A stretch of 64,000 nt of DNA from contig NZ_CP095376.1 in the NCBI RefSeq assembly GCF_023008405.1, forward strand, positions 7,110,501 to 7,174,500, given 5' to 3'. Every line of letters begins with the position of its first letter. The first letter of the stretch is position 1. The position numbers and the translations under genes were made by a program. The notes under the pieces are model-generated. The model worked only from the letters and a program-made list of their open reading frames with translations. It made no database searches and was not told the DNA's origin. The stretch is from Amycolatopsis sp. FBCC-B4732. GTDB taxonomy: Bacteria; Actinomycetota; Actinomycetes; Mycobacteriales; Pseudonocardiaceae. Positions 26,299 to 35,635 of the stretch are shown piece by piece.

Positions 26299-27495
26299 TC
26301 AGGAGCGGGACTTGTACTCCCGCAGCAAGCCGCGGCTGATGATGGTCTTCTGGATCTCGCTCGTCCCCTCGCCGATCAGCAGGAACGGGGCCTCGCGCAT
26401 CAGGCGCTCGATCTCGTACTCCTTCGAGTACCCGTAGCCGCCGTGGATGCGGAACGCGTCCTGCGTGACCTCCGCGCAGTACTCCGAAGCGATCAGCTTC
26501 GCCATCCCGGCCTCGACGTCGTTGCGCTCGCCCGAATCCTTGAGCCGCGCCGCGTTCACCATCATCAGGTGGGCCGCTTCGACCTTCGTCGCCATCTCGG
26601 CCAGCTTGAACGCGATCGCCTGGTGCTCGGCGATCGCCTTGCCGAACGTCTTGCGCTGCTGGGCGTACTCCACCGCGAGCTCGAACGCGCGGATCGCGAT
26701 GCCGCACGCCCGCGCCGCGACGTTCACGCGGCCGACCTCGACACCGTCCATCATGTACGCGAACCCGCGCCCCGGCGCCTCGCCGAGCACCATGTCCGCG
26801 CCGATCCGGTAGCCGTCGAAGACCGCTTCGGTCGTGTCGACGCCCTTGTAGCCCATCTTGTCGATCTTGCCGGGGATGGTGAGCCCGGGCGCCACCTCGC
26901 CGAAGCCTTCCGGCTTCTCCACGAGGAACGTCGTCAGGTTCTGGTGCGCCTTCTCCGCGCCTTCGTCGGTCTTGACCAGCAGCGCGATCAGGTTCGACGA
27001 ACCGCCGTTGGTCAGCCACATCTTCGAGCCGTCGATGACGTAGCTATCGTCGGTCTTCCTCGCCTTGGTCTTGATCGCGGCGACGTCCGAGCCGAGGTCC
27101 GGCTCCGACATCGAGAACGAGCCGCGCACCTCGCCGGTCGCCATCCGCGGGAGGAAGTGCTGCTTCTGCGCTTCCGTGCCGTGGCGGGAGATCATGTGCG
27201 CCACGATGAAGTGGGTGTTGATCACACCGGAGACGCTCATCCAGCCCCGCGCGATCTCCTCGACGACCAGCGCGTAGGTCAGCAGCGACTCGCCGAGCCC
27301 GCCGTACTCCTCCGGGATGGTGATCCCGAACAGGCCCATCTCCTTCATGCCCTCGACGATGTCCGCCGGGTAGGTGTCGGAGTGTTCGAGCTCCTGGGCG
27401 TGCGGGATGACTTCCTTGTCCACGAACTGGCGGATGGTCGCGAGGATCTCCGACTGCACGTCGGTCAGGCCGGCGGTCTGGGCGAGACGGGCCAT
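26299..27495 (-). CDS. Acyl-CoA dehydrogenase
   Basis: A 398-residue flavoprotein. The ACAD signatures are seen: GSFSMSEPDLGSDVAAIKTK for the FAD-binding middle domain and the C-terminal DAFRIHGGYGYSKEYEIERL followed by MREAPFLLIGEGTSEIQK. The catalytic base would be the glutamate in the GEGTSEIQ region or on the preceding helix; which acyl chain it accepts is not clear. The ATG at 27495 follows AGGGAG. It stands alone, diverging from the DUF4190 gene. Confidence 0.88.
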   Translation of the reverse strand: MARLAQTAGLTDVQSEILATIRQFVDKEVIPHAQELEHSDTYPADIVEGMKEMGLFGITIPEEYGGLGESLLTYALVVEEIARGWMSVSGVINTHFIVAHMISRHGTEAQKQHFLPRMATGEVRGSFSMSEPDLGSDVAAIKTKARKTDDSYVIDGSKMWLTNGGSSNLIALLVKTDEGAEKAHQNLTTFLVEKPEGFGEVAPGLTIPGKIDKMGYKGVDTTEAVFDGYRIGADMVLGEAPGRGFAYMMDGVEVGRVNVAARACGIAIRAFELAVEYAQQRKTFGKAIAEHQAIAFKLAEMATKVEAAHLMMVNAARLKDSGERNDVEAGMAKLIASEYCAEVTQDAFRIHGGYGYSKEYEIERLMREAPFLLIGEGTSEIQKTIISRGLLREYKSRS

Positions 27496-27626
27496 CACGG
27501 CTCCCTTTCCGGAATACGACGCCGCTCCCGGCGCTGGGTTACCGGTGAGTATGACCCGAAACCCGCGACCCTGCTATGAGGGCGCTCACGATTCCCGCCG
27601 TAGAGTGCGGCGCGGAGGGGAGCACC

Positions 27627-27977
27627 ATGACTTATCCGCAGGACCCGAACAACCCGTACGGTCAGCAGTACGGCTACCAGCAGCCCGGTTACCCGCAGTA
27701 CCCCGGCTACCCGGGCGGCTACCAGCCCCCGGTGGAGGGCTCGGGCCTCGCCGTCGGGTCGCTGGTCTGCTCGATCCTCGGGCTCGTCCTGTGCTTCGTC
27801 GTCGGCATCGCGGGCATCATCATGGGCCACATCGCCTACGGCAAGGCCAAGCGCGGCGTGGCCGACGGCCAAGGCCTCGCGCTGGCGGGGATCATCATCG
27901 GCTACATCTCCATCGCGCTGAACATCGGCCTGCTCGCCCTGTTCATCGGTATCGGCGTGTTCAGCAGCTGGCGCTAA
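27627..27977 (+). CDS. DUF4190 membrane protein with Tyr/Pro/Gln-rich N-terminus
   Basis: A 116-residue protein. The N-terminal 40 residues are a Pro-Tyr-Gln-Gly repeat (NPYGQQYGYQQPGYPQYPGY); the rest is the DUF4190 module of two helices with GSLVCSILGLVLCFVVGIAG and GHIAYGKAKRG between them. GGAGG lies just before the ATG. The low-complexity N-terminus is cytoplasmic and may drive clustering (inference). It is followed by a paralogue. The neighbourhood suggests it is the counterpart of Rv1233c. Confidence 0.8.
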   Translation: MTYPQDPNNPYGQQYGYQQPGYPQYPGYPGGYQPPVEGSGLAVGSLVCSILGLVLCFVVGIAGIIMGHIAYGKAKRGVADGQGLALAGIIIGYISIALNIGLLALFIGIGVFSSWR

Positions 27978-28011
27978 CCTTGGCTTCGCGCACGCACCGA
28001 GGGGATCCGTC

Positions 28012-28623
28012 ATGACCGACCCGTCCGGGGACAAGGACCGCCCGGCCACCGATCCGACCGTGGCCTACGACCCGCCGCCGGCCACCGAATCGACGTCGTA
28101 CGAGCCGGAGCGGTACGACCCGCCGGCCGGCGACGCCACGATCGCGGACACCACGATCGCGGACACCACCGCGACCGCCGAGCCGGCCGCTGCCCCGGAG
28201 CAGCCCGGCCCGCTGCCGCCCGGCTCGTTCGAGACGCCGGCCGCGCACATCCCCGGCACGCCGTACGCCGCTCCCGGTCAGCCGGTGTACTCGCCGCCGC
28301 CCGGGTACCCGCCGCAGCCGTACCCGCAGTCGTACGTCACCCCGCCGCAGTACGGCTCGCCGTATGCGCCTTCGGCCCGCGGGCAGGACAACGCGCTGGC
28401 GATCGGCGCCCTGGTCTGCTCGATCCTCGGCTTCTGCTCCGGCATCACGGCGATCGCCGGGGTGGTCATGGCCCACATCGCGCTGAGCAAGACGAACCGC
28501 GGCGAAGCGGGCGGCCGCGGCTTGGCCACGGCCGCCCTGATCGTCGGCTACGTCGCCATCGCGCTCTGGGTCGGCTTCTTCACCACCCTGATCGTCCTGA
28601 GCGCGAACGGGCAGCTGACCTAG
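28012..28623 (+). CDS. DUF4190 membrane protein, longer paralogue
   Basis: A 203-residue paralogue of the preceding gene. The N-terminal 120 residues are acidic then Pro/Tyr-rich (YSPPPGYPPQPYPQSYVTPP), and the C-terminal DUF4190 module contains ALVCSILGFCSGITAIAGVV and AHIALSKTNRGEAGGRGLAT. ATIADTTIADTTAT is a small internal repeat. It begins 35 nt after the first paralogue, so the two probably form an operon. Its TAG overlaps the stop of the convergent SPFH gene by 3-4 nt. Confidence 0.8.
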   Translation: MTDPSGDKDRPATDPTVAYDPPPATESTSYEPERYDPPAGDATIADTTIADTTATAEPAAAPEQPGPLPPGSFETPAAHIPGTPYAAPGQPVYSPPPGYPPQPYPQSYVTPPQYGSPYAPSARGQDNALAIGALVCSILGFCSGITAIAGVVMAHIALSKTNRGEAGGRGLATAALIVGYVAIALWVGFFTTLIVLSANGQLT

Positions 28624-29474
28624 TCCGGCAGCACCGCGTCGCCGGGGCTGCGCGGCGCCGGTGTCGCGTGGCCGTTCACCTCCGGCTTCGTCTCGGCCGG
28701 CGGTTCCGGCGGCGGCGCCGCCTTCGGCGTCTGCGCGTCCAGGAACCGCAGCAGTTCCACCGGGAACGGCAGCACCAGCGTCGAGTTCTTCTCCGACGAC
28801 ACCTGCACGACGGTCTCCAGCAGCCGCAGCTGCAGCGCCGCCGGGGTGTCGGCCATCTGCGCGGCCGCCTGCGAGAGCTTGTACGACGCCTGCAGTTCAC
28901 CGTCGGCGGAGATGACGCGCGCGCGCCGTTCCCGCTCCGCCTCGGCCTGCCGCGACATCGAGCGCTTCATCGCCTCCGGCAGCGCGACGTCCTTGATCTC
29001 GACGCGGTCGATGTGGATGCCCCAGTCCAGCGCGGGGCTGTCGATCATCAGCTCCAGGCCCTCGTTGAGGCGCTCGCGGTTGGAGAGCAGGTCGTCGAGC
29101 TCGCTCTTGCCGATGATCGAGCGCAGCGACGTCTGCGCGACCTGGCCGACCGCCGACCGGTAGTCCTGGACGTTGACCGCCGCGACGATCGGGTCGATGA
29201 CCTTGAAGTAGACGACCGCGTCGACCCGGACGGTCACGTTGTCGCGGGTGATGCCGTCCTGGGCGGGGACCGGCATGGTGACGATCTGCATGTTGACCTT
29301 CTGGATCCGGTCCGCGAACGGCACGAGCACCGCCAGCCCCGGTTCGCGGACCTTCGCCCGCACCCGGCCGAACCGGAAGACGAGGCCGCGTTCGTACTGC
29401 TTCACGACGCGCACACTGGCCGCGAGCCAGGCTCCACCCGCGACGACGACAGCGCTGAGGATCTCCACCACCAT
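28620..29474 (-). CDS. SPFH/stomatin-like membrane protein
   Basis: A 284-residue stomatin-family protein. One N-terminal helix (about 5-22) is followed by the SPFH/band 7 domain with VVKQYERGLVFRFGRVRAKV and the helical VALPEAMKRSMSRQAEAERE region, and a Pro-rich tail. Such proteins oligomerise on membranes and form scaffolds for proteolysis or microdomains. GGGAG lies 5 nt before the ATG. An accompanying NfeD protein, frequent with this family, is not encoded nearby. Confidence 0.85.
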   Translation of the reverse strand: MVVEILSAVVVAGGAWLAASVRVVKQYERGLVFRFGRVRAKVREPGLAVLVPFADRIQKVNMQIVTMPVPAQDGITRDNVTVRVDAVVYFKVIDPIVAAVNVQDYRSAVGQVAQTSLRSIIGKSELDDLLSNRERLNEGLELMIDSPALDWGIHIDRVEIKDVALPEAMKRSMSRQAEAERERRARVISADGELQASYKLSQAAAQMADTPAALQLRLLETVVQVSSEKNSTLVLPFPVELLRFLDAQTPKAAPPPEPPAETKPEVNGHATPAPRSPGDAVLPD

Positions 29475-29569
29475 GGCTGCTCCCGGGGTTGCGTTTTCCC
29501 CTGAAAACCCAGCGTACGCCGGTCGCGGCCCCGACGAAACGCGCTGGACGCGGCCACCAGACTGGGGTG

Positions 29570-30478
29570 GTGACCGATCTTCGCGTTCCCCCGCTGTTCG
29601 CCGCCCGGAGCCCGAAGGTGCTCGGCCCCGGGGCGGTCCCCTGGCTGGCGGAGCTGCCCCGGCTCGCCGCCCGCTACGCGCGTGAGTGGGACTTGACGTT
29701 CGAGGGCGAGGCGATGCACGGCTACGTCGGCGTCGTGCAGCCCGCGCGTCTGGCCGACGGCACGCCGGTGGTGCTGAAGCTCGGCTGGCGCGACGAAGAA
29801 TCGGCCGACGAGCCGCTCGCACTGTCCACATGGGCCGGTCGGGGTGCGGTGCGGCTGCTGGACTCCGCACCGGAGGACGGCGTCCTGCTCCTCGAACGGC
29901 TCGACGCCGGCCGCACCCTGGACGACCTCCCGCTGCGCGAAGCGATCCCGCTCATCGGCGGCCTCGCGCGCCGGCTCGCCGTGCCCGCACCGCCGTCGCT
30001 GCGGCGGCACCTGCGCACCGAAGCCGGGAGCCTCGCCGAGGAGCTCCCCCGCCGGTGGGCCGAGCTCGGCGAGCCGTTCGAGCGGCGGCTGGTCGACGAC
30101 GCCGTCGCGATCTGCCGCGAGCTCGGGCCGGGCGCGGGTGACCGGCTGGTGAACGAGGACCTGCACTTCGAGAACGTCCTCGCCGGTACGCGCGAGCCGT
30201 GGCTGGTCATCGACCCGAAGCCGCTCGCCGGCGACCTCGAGTGGGGTGTCATCCCGTTGTTCTGGAACCGCTTCACCGAGTCCACACTGGACGAACGGTT
30301 CGCGCTGATCGTCGCTTCACTCGAACTGGACGCCGCGAAAGCGCGGGCTTGGACGCTCGTGCGGGCCGTGCAGAACTGGATCTGGATGATCGAGGAGCTC
30401 GCCGAGACCGGCGAGGAGAGCGACGACCCGGCCTTCGTCACAGTGCCGGAAATCGCTGTCTGGGCAGCCAGCCGATAG
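29570..30478 (+). CDS. Aminoglycoside/hydroxyurea (streptomycin 6-kinase-like) phosphotransferase
   Basis: A 302-residue APH(6)-type kinase. The N-lobe contains PVVLKLGWRDEES and the C-lobe the Brenner-like motif LVNEDLHFENVLAGTREPWL followed by VIDPKPLAGDLEWG, with catalytic Asp in NEDLH and metal-binding Asp in IDPKP. Family members inactivate streptomycin or phosphorylate other small molecules; resistance in this host is not implied by sequence alone. The GTG at 29570 was chosen because it starts the family-like N-terminus. Confidence 0.8.
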   Translation: MTDLRVPPLFAARSPKVLGPGAVPWLAELPRLAARYAREWDLTFEGEAMHGYVGVVQPARLADGTPVVLKLGWRDEESADEPLALSTWAGRGAVRLLDSAPEDGVLLLERLDAGRTLDDLPLREAIPLIGGLARRLAVPAPPSLRRHLRTEAGSLAEELPRRWAELGEPFERRLVDDAVAICRELGPGAGDRLVNEDLHFENVLAGTREPWLVIDPKPLAGDLEWGVIPLFWNRFTESTLDERFALIVASLELDAAKARAWTLVRAVQNWIWMIEELAETGEESDDPAFVTVPEIAVWAASR

Positions 30479-30488
30479 TGTCAGCGCC

Positions 30489-31766
30489 ATGGCCGCGGTC
30501 AACAGGGTTTTCGCTGCTCAGCTGTCCGGCTTGTCCGTGTTCGGCCCGGACGGCGAGTCGATCGGCCGGGTCCGCGACCTGGTGGCCGGGCTGCGGCTCG
30601 ACGCGCAGCCGCCGCGGATCCTCGGGCTGGTCGTCGAGCTGAGCACGCGGCGGCGCGTCTTCGTGCCGATGCTGCGGGTCACCGGGATCGAACCGACCGC
30701 CGTGACGCTCGCCACCGGCTCGGTCAACATGCGCCAGTTCGTCCAGCGGCCCAACGAGGTCCTGGTGCTCGGCCAGCTGCTCGACGCGCACGCCGCGCTG
30801 ACCGCGTCCGGCACGCGGATCACCGTCGTCGACGCCGGGATGGAGCCGACCCGCACCCGCGACTGGGTGCTGGCCAAGCTGGCCATCCGGGAGCGGCGGA
30901 GCGGGCTGGGCCGCCGCCGCGCGGCGATGCAGGTGCTGCCGTGGTCGGAGGTCTCCGGGCTGGGCCTGGCCGACCTCGGCGCGCAGCCCCAGGGCGCCGG
31001 CCAGCTGCTCATGCTGTTCGACACCATGCGCCCGGCCGACATCGCCGCGACCGTGCGCGACCTGCCGCTCAAGCGGCGCCACGAGGTCGCCGACGCGATG
31101 GACGACGAGCGCCTCGCCGACGTCATCGAAGAGCTGCCGGACGACGACCAGAAGGAACTGCTGGCGTACCTGGCCGAGGAGCGCGCCGCCGACGTCCTGG
31201 AGGCGATGAACCCCGACGACGCGGCCGACCTGCTGGCCGAGCTCGCCCCGGCCGACCAGAGCCGGCTGCTGGAACTGATGGAGCCGGAGGAGTCCGCGCC
31301 GGTCAAGCGGCTGCTGGAGTACTCGTCCGACACCGCGGGCGGCCTGATGACGCCGGAACCGGTGGTGCTCACGCCGGACACGACGATCGCGGAGGCGCTG
31401 GCCCACATCCGCAACCCCGAGCTGCCGCCGGCGCTGGCCAGCATGGTGTTCGTCTGCCGGCCGCCGACCGCGACGCCGACCGGGCGCTACGTCGGCGTCG
31501 TCCACTTCCAGCGGCTCCTGCGCGAGCCGCCGGCGGAGCTCGTGGCCAGCGCGGTCGACACCGGCCTGCCGCCGCTGAAACCGGGTGCCTCGCTGGCCGA
31601 GGTCACGCGGTACTTCGCGGCCTACAACCTGACCTGCGGGCCGGTCATCGACACCGAGGACCACCTGATCGGCGCGGTGACCGTCGACGACGTCCTCGAC
31701 CACCTGCTGCCCGAGGACTGGCGCGAGACCGGGCTGCACGACACCATGGAGGAACACCGTGCCTGA
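30489..31766 (+). CDS. MgtE N-domain/CBS protein with PRC-barrel-like N-terminus
   Basis: A 425-residue soluble protein. The first 150 residues resemble a PRC-barrel pair, the middle (about 180-280) is the MgtE_N superhelix (LFDTMRPADIAATVRDLPLK and repeated AADVLEAMNPDDAADLLAEL), and the last 140 residues are two CBS domains (GGLMTPEPVVLTPDTT, TCGPVIDTEDHLIGAVTVDD). The MgtE pore is absent, so it is a sensor-like protein rather than a transporter. It matches Rv1232c by synteny. TAGTGT lies 7 nt before the ATG (leaderless). It overlaps the DUF1003 gene by 8 bp. Confidence 0.83.
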   Translation: MAAVNRVFAAQLSGLSVFGPDGESIGRVRDLVAGLRLDAQPPRILGLVVELSTRRRVFVPMLRVTGIEPTAVTLATGSVNMRQFVQRPNEVLVLGQLLDAHAALTASGTRITVVDAGMEPTRTRDWVLAKLAIRERRSGLGRRRAAMQVLPWSEVSGLGLADLGAQPQGAGQLLMLFDTMRPADIAATVRDLPLKRRHEVADAMDDERLADVIEELPDDDQKELLAYLAEERAADVLEAMNPDDAADLLAELAPADQSRLLELMEPEESAPVKRLLEYSSDTAGGLMTPEPVVLTPDTTIAEALAHIRNPELPPALASMVFVCRPPTATPTGRYVGVVHFQRLLREPPAELVASAVDTGLPPLKPGASLAEVTRYFAAYNLTCGPVIDTEDHLIGAVTVDDVLDHLLPEDWRETGLHDTMEEHRA

Positions 31767-32268
31767 GCTGACTCCGGGACGGCGGCTCGACCAGCCCCGC
31801 GGCCAGAACCGGTTCAGGCTGAACATCGACCCGGACACCTTCGGCCGGCTGTCCGAACGGCTGGCGCGGTTCCTCGGCACCGGCAAGTACCTGTTCTGGC
31901 AGACGCTCATCGTGATCATCTGGATCGTGCTGAACCTGGCCGCGGTGTCGTTCCGCTGGGACCCGTACCCGTTCATCCTGCTCAACCTGGCTTTTTCGAC
32001 ACAGGCTGCGTACGCGGCACCGTTGATCCTGCTCGCGCAGAACCGCCAGGACGACCGCGACCGCGTCTCCCTGGAGGAGGACCGGAACCGGGCCCTGCAG
32101 ACGAAAGCCGACACGGAATACCTGGCCAGGGAGCTGGCGGCGCTGCGGCTGGCGGTCGGCGAGGTGGCGACGCGGGACTACCTGCGCAGCGAGCTGGACC
32201 GGCTCCGGGAGGACCTCGCCGTCCAGCCCAGGAAGGCCAAGCCGAGCCGCACTCCTACCGGCTCGTAA
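31759..32268 (+). CDS. DUF1003 membrane protein
   Basis: A 169-residue protein with two transmembrane helices (LFWQTLIVIIWIVLNLAAV and PFILLNLAFSTQAAYAAPLI), then a conserved QNRQDDRDR segment and a C-terminal coiled coil, as in DUF1003. It overlaps and is presumably translated with the MgtE_N/CBS gene, paralleling Rv1231c-Rv1232c, suggesting a membrane anchor for that protein (inference). Confidence 0.83.
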   Translation: MPELTPGRRLDQPRGQNRFRLNIDPDTFGRLSERLARFLGTGKYLFWQTLIVIIWIVLNLAAVSFRWDPYPFILLNLAFSTQAAYAAPLILLAQNRQDDRDRVSLEEDRNRALQTKADTEYLARELAALRLAVGEVATRDYLRSELDRLREDLAVQPRKAKPSRTPTGS

Positions 32269-32278
32269 CATGGACGGG

Positions 32279-33424
32279 GTGACCAGTACTCAGCAGCTCC
32301 CCAGCGTCGACGACGTCCGCAGCGCGCTGAAGAGCGTGCAAGACCCGGAGATCCGGAAACCCATCACGGACCTGGGGATGGTCAAGGACGTGGTCGTCGG
32401 CGACGACGGCGTCGTGACGGTCGGGATCTACCTGACGGTCGCGGGCTGCCCGCTGAAGGCGACGCTGACCAACGACACGAAGGAAGCCGTCGCGAAGCTC
32501 CCCGGCGTCGTCGACGTGCGCGTCGAGCTGGACGTCATGAGCGACGAGCAGCGCTCCGAGCTGCGGAAGTCGCTGCGCGGCGACGCGGCCGAGCCGGTGA
32601 TCCCGTTCGCGCAGCCGGGCTCGATGACCCGCGTGTACTGCGTGGCGTCGGGCAAGGGCGGCGTCGGCAAGTCGTCGGTCACGGTGAACCTGGCCGCGTC
32701 GATGGCCGCGCGCGGCCTTTCGGTCGGGGTCGTGGACGCCGACATCTACGGCCACTCGATCCCCCGCATGCTCGGCGCGCGCGAGAAGCCGACCAAGGTC
32801 GACACGATGATCATGCCGCCGCAGTCCCACGGCGTGAAGGTGATCTCGATCGGCATGTTCACCCCGGGCAACACGCCGGTGGTGTGGCGCGGCCCGATGC
32901 TGCACCGCGCGCTGCAGCAGTTCCTGGCCGACGTGTTCTGGGGCGACCTCGACATCCTGCTGCTGGACCTGCCGCCGGGCACCGGCGACATCGCGATCTC
33001 GGTGGCTCAGCTGATCCCGAACGCGGAGATCCTGGTGGTCACGACCCCGCAGCAGGCGGCGGCCGAGGTGGCCGAGCGCGCGGGCGCGATCGCGCTGCAG
33101 ACGCGTCAGCGCGTGGCGGGCGTCATCGAGAACATGTCGTGGCTGGAGCAGCCCGACGGCTCCCGCCTGGAGATCTTCGGCTCCGGCGGCGGCCGGACGG
33201 TGGCCGATTCGCTGACGAAGTCGATCGGCTCCGACGTCCCGCTGCTCGGCCAGGTCCCGATGGACCCGCGAGTGGTCGCCCAGGGCGACGCGGGCACGCC
33301 GATCGTGCTGTCCGAGCCGGAAGCGCCGGCGTCGGTGGTGCTGAACGACGTGGCGAAGAAGCTCTCGGTCCGCGCCCGCGGCCTGGCCGGGATGATGCTG
33401 AACGTGACCCCCGCGGGCCGCTGA
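32279..33424 (+). CDS. mrp: Mrp/NBP35-type iron-sulfur cluster carrier ATPase
   Basis: About 381 residues. The N-terminal DUF59/MIP18-like domain (ALKSVQDPEIRKPITDLGMV) is followed by a P-loop ATPase with the deviant Walker A SGKGGVGKSSV, the switch region VVDADIYGHSIPRMLG and LLLDLPPGTGDIAISVA. Mrp/ApbC proteins carry Fe-S clusters to apoproteins. The GTG at 32279 is preferred to the ATG at 32270 because a TAACAT box ends 7 nt before it, implying a leaderless message. Orthologue of Rv1229c by position. Confidence 0.88.
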   Translation: MTSTQQLPSVDDVRSALKSVQDPEIRKPITDLGMVKDVVVGDDGVVTVGIYLTVAGCPLKATLTNDTKEAVAKLPGVVDVRVELDVMSDEQRSELRKSLRGDAAEPVIPFAQPGSMTRVYCVASGKGGVGKSSVTVNLAASMAARGLSVGVVDADIYGHSIPRMLGAREKPTKVDTMIMPPQSHGVKVISIGMFTPGNTPVVWRGPMLHRALQQFLADVFWGDLDILLLDLPPGTGDIAISVAQLIPNAEILVVTTPQQAAAEVAERAGAIALQTRQRVAGVIENMSWLEQPDGSRLEIFGSGGGRTVADSLTKSIGSDVPLLGQVPMDPRVVAQGDAGTPIVLSEPEAPASVVLNDVAKKLSVRARGLAGMMLNVTPAGR

Positions 33425-33432
33425 TTTTCCTG

Positions 33433-33500
33433 CCGGACGCCACCTGACGCACCGAAGGCCACCCCGCGGGGTGGCCTTCGGTGCGTCAGGTGGCGTCCGG
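33433..33500. repeat. Perfect 68-bp palindrome at the mrp/tatB junction
   Basis: Bases 33433-33466 are the exact reverse complement of 33467-33500, with no loop. It starts CCGGACGCCACCTGACGCAC. The right half contains the last codons and stop of tatB (PDAT-stop), so the left half is an inverted copy of the tatB 3' end. It can terminate both convergent genes, but its length and perfection are exceptional. Confidence 0.95.
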
Positions 33501-33896
33501 GTCGATCGGGGGGCGTTCCCCCGGCTTCAGCGGCTCCGGCTGGGACTGGGTCTGCCCGACCGTTGTGCCGTTCGAGCCGTTGGTCCCGTTGCTGCCGTTC
33601 GTGATGCCCTTCAGGCCCAGCGGGTCCGCGTCGCCGTCGAACAGGTGCTGCGTCACCACGCGTTTGGGGTCGAAGTTGCGCAGCCCGCGGAGGTCTTCGA
33701 GGGGCTTGCGGAGCTGGTCGAACTCCGGGCCCATCTCCTCGCGCAGCTGTTCACGGGCACCGGTCGCGAAGTCGCGGACCTTCTTCACGCTCTTCGCCAG
33801 CCAGGACGCCGCCTCGGGGAGGCGTTCCGGGCCGAGGATGAAGAGACCGGCGATGATGAGGACGAGGATTTCGCCCCACCCGACGCTGTCGAACAC
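33486..33896 (-). CDS. tatB: Sec-independent (Tat) translocase subunit TatB
   Basis: A 136-residue TatB. The N-terminal helix [20 protein letters not shown] ends in GPERLP, with the conserved Glu and Pro, and the amphipathic helix [20 protein letters not shown] follows. The cytoplasmic tail has an Asn/Gly/Ser/Thr-rich [13 protein letters not shown] repeat. It recruits twin-arginine substrates with TatC. Its last codons lie inside the 68-bp palindrome. Synteny with Rv1224 supports the name. Confidence 0.92.
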   Translation of the reverse strand: MFDSVGWGEILVLIIAGLFILGPERLPEAASWLAKSVKKVRDFATGAREQLREEMGPEFDQLRKPLEDLRGLRNFDPKRVVTQHLFDGDADPLGLKGITNGSNGTNGSNGTTVGQTQSQPEPLKPGERPPIDPDAT

Positions 33897-33974
33897 CAGT
33901 CAACCTCCGCAGCTGAACCTACCCGCCCAGGGTACCCGCAGCCGGCCGTGCGCCGGCAGGCCGAACGCGGGAAC

Positions 33975-35489
33975 TCAGTCGGAAGCCAGGGTTACGTCCA
34001 CGACGAAGCTCGCGCCGTCGCGCGCCAGTGACACCGGGACCACTTCGCCGACGTCGTGCGCGCGGACCGCGACCGTCAGTTCCGCGGAGTCGCGGACCAG
34101 CCGGCTGCCGATCTTCGTGATCACGTCGCCCTCCTTGATGCCCGCGTTCGCGGCCGGCCCGCCGGGGGCGACGTTCTTGACCTGGGCGCCCATGGTGGAC
34201 GACCCGGCGACCGTCGATGACGCGTTGATGCCGATGTCCGCGTGCTGGACCTTGCCGTCCTTGATCAGCGCCTTCGCGATCTTGATCGCGTAGTCGCTCG
34301 GGATGGCGAAGCCGATGCCGATGCTGCCGCCGTCCGCGCTGGACGAGCGGATCGACGAGTTGATGCCGACCAGCGCACCGGTGGCGTCGACGAGCGCGCC
34401 GCCCGAGTTGCCGTGGTTGATCGCGGCGTCGGTCTGGATGGCTTCGTAGGTGACCGGCGGGGCGCCGCTGTCGCCGCCCGCGGTGATCGGGCGGTTCAGC
34501 GCGCTGACGATGCCCGCGGTGACGGAGTTCTGCAGCGCCAGCGGCGAGCCGATCGCCATCACGGTGTCGCCGACCTGAAGGTCCGCGGACTTGCCGATCT
34601 GCAGCACGGTCGGGTTGGTGACGTTCACCTTCACGACGGCGAGGTCGGTCTTCTGGTCGGCGCCGACGAGCTTGGCCTCGGTGCGGGTGCCGTCGACGAA
34701 GATCGCGGTGACCTTGACACCCGGGTCCGCGGCGGCGGAGGCGATGACGTGCTCGTTGGTGAGGATGTAGCCCTGCGGGTCGATCATCACGCCGGAGCCC
34801 TGCTCGCCGGACTCGGCGCCGGGCTTGAAGACCTCGAGCGAGACGACGGCGGGCGCGACGCGCTTGGCGATCTCGGCGACCGAACCGGCCGGACGTTCCT
34901 TGGCGGCCTCGGCTTCGGAGATCGTGGCGGAGCCGGTGAGCTCGGTGCCGGTGTCGGCGACCCACCAGCCGACGAGGCCGCCGACCGCGCCGACGAGCAG
35001 CGCGACGACCCCGAGCAGGGCCAGCGCCTTGGGTTTGACCCGCCGTCCGAAGAGCACCTCGGGCAGGCTGAGCAGCGCTCCCGGCGGGCGCTGGGCGGGC
35101 TTTTCCTCGTCCTCGGCCGGCATCGCGGGCCCGGCGAGCACCGCACCGGCGCCCGGATCGCGCCACGGGTCGCTGGTGCTGTTCCACAGCGGCGGATCGG
35201 CTTCCTTCGGGTCACCGGTGGCTTCGCGCGGCCGTTCGAGCAGGACGCCTTCGGCCCCAGGCGGCCGCCGGAAGGCTTCGGCGAGCGACTCGGGCGCGGG
35301 CGGCGCGAGGTTGACGCCGTTGGCCTTCTGCGGGGAGTAGAGCTTGTCGAACGCCCCATCGACACCCTGCGGCCTGCCGAACACGGCGGCCTGGGCGGGA
35401 TCGACGGCGGGCCGCGCGAGCGGCCGCGGACCCAGCCGGTCGGCATCACGCGCGCCGGACTGCTCGGGATTCACGTTCGGCTCGGTCAT
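33975..35489 (-). CDS. htrA: HtrA/DegP-like membrane-anchored serine protease with PDZ domain
   Basis: A 504-residue protease. A 150-residue Pro-rich cytoplasmic region precedes one transmembrane helix (about 153-176); outside are the trypsin-like domain, with catalytic His in YILTNEHVIAS, Asp in QKTDLAVVKV and Ser in INHGNSGGALVD, and a C-terminal PDZ domain (GGPAANAGIKEGDVITKIGS). It degrades or refolds damaged envelope proteins. Position after rseA-sigE matches Rv1221-Rv1223, so it is likely part of the SigE envelope-stress response. Two adjacent ATGs (35492, 35489) are possible. Confidence 0.9.
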   Translation of the reverse strand: MTEPNVNPEQSGARDADRLGPRPLARPAVDPAQAAVFGRPQGVDGAFDKLYSPQKANGVNLAPPAPESLAEAFRRPPGAEGVLLERPREATGDPKEADPPLWNSTSDPWRDPGAGAVLAGPAMPAEDEEKPAQRPPGALLSLPEVLFGRRVKPKALALLGVVALLVGAVGGLVGWWVADTGTELTGSATISEAEAAKERPAGSVAEIAKRVAPAVVSLEVFKPGAESGEQGSGVMIDPQGYILTNEHVIASAAADPGVKVTAIFVDGTRTEAKLVGADQKTDLAVVKVNVTNPTVLQIGKSADLQVGDTVMAIGSPLALQNSVTAGIVSALNRPITAGGDSGAPPVTYEAIQTDAAINHGNSGGALVDATGALVGINSSIRSSSADGGSIGIGFAIPSDYAIKIAKALIKDGKVQHADIGINASSTVAGSSTMGAQVKNVAPGGPAANAGIKEGDVITKIGSRLVRDSAELTVAVRAHDVGEVVPVSLARDGASFVVDVTLASD

Positions 35490-35635
35490 CATTCCCCGGT
35501 GCAGAAGAAGATCAGGTGGCTGGGCGTGACGATACCCAAGCCCAGTGCTCCGAGTCTGCCGGTCGGCCGGTGAAGTGGCTGTTTCTTGGCACGGGCGGCT
35601 GAGGGGCTGGGTGAGAACGCGGGGTGTGACGTGTT

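Noticed and set aside
29570..30478. Acquired antibiotic-resistance gene
   Set aside because: The kinase has normal codon use, is flanked by core genes and no mobile element; it looks native.
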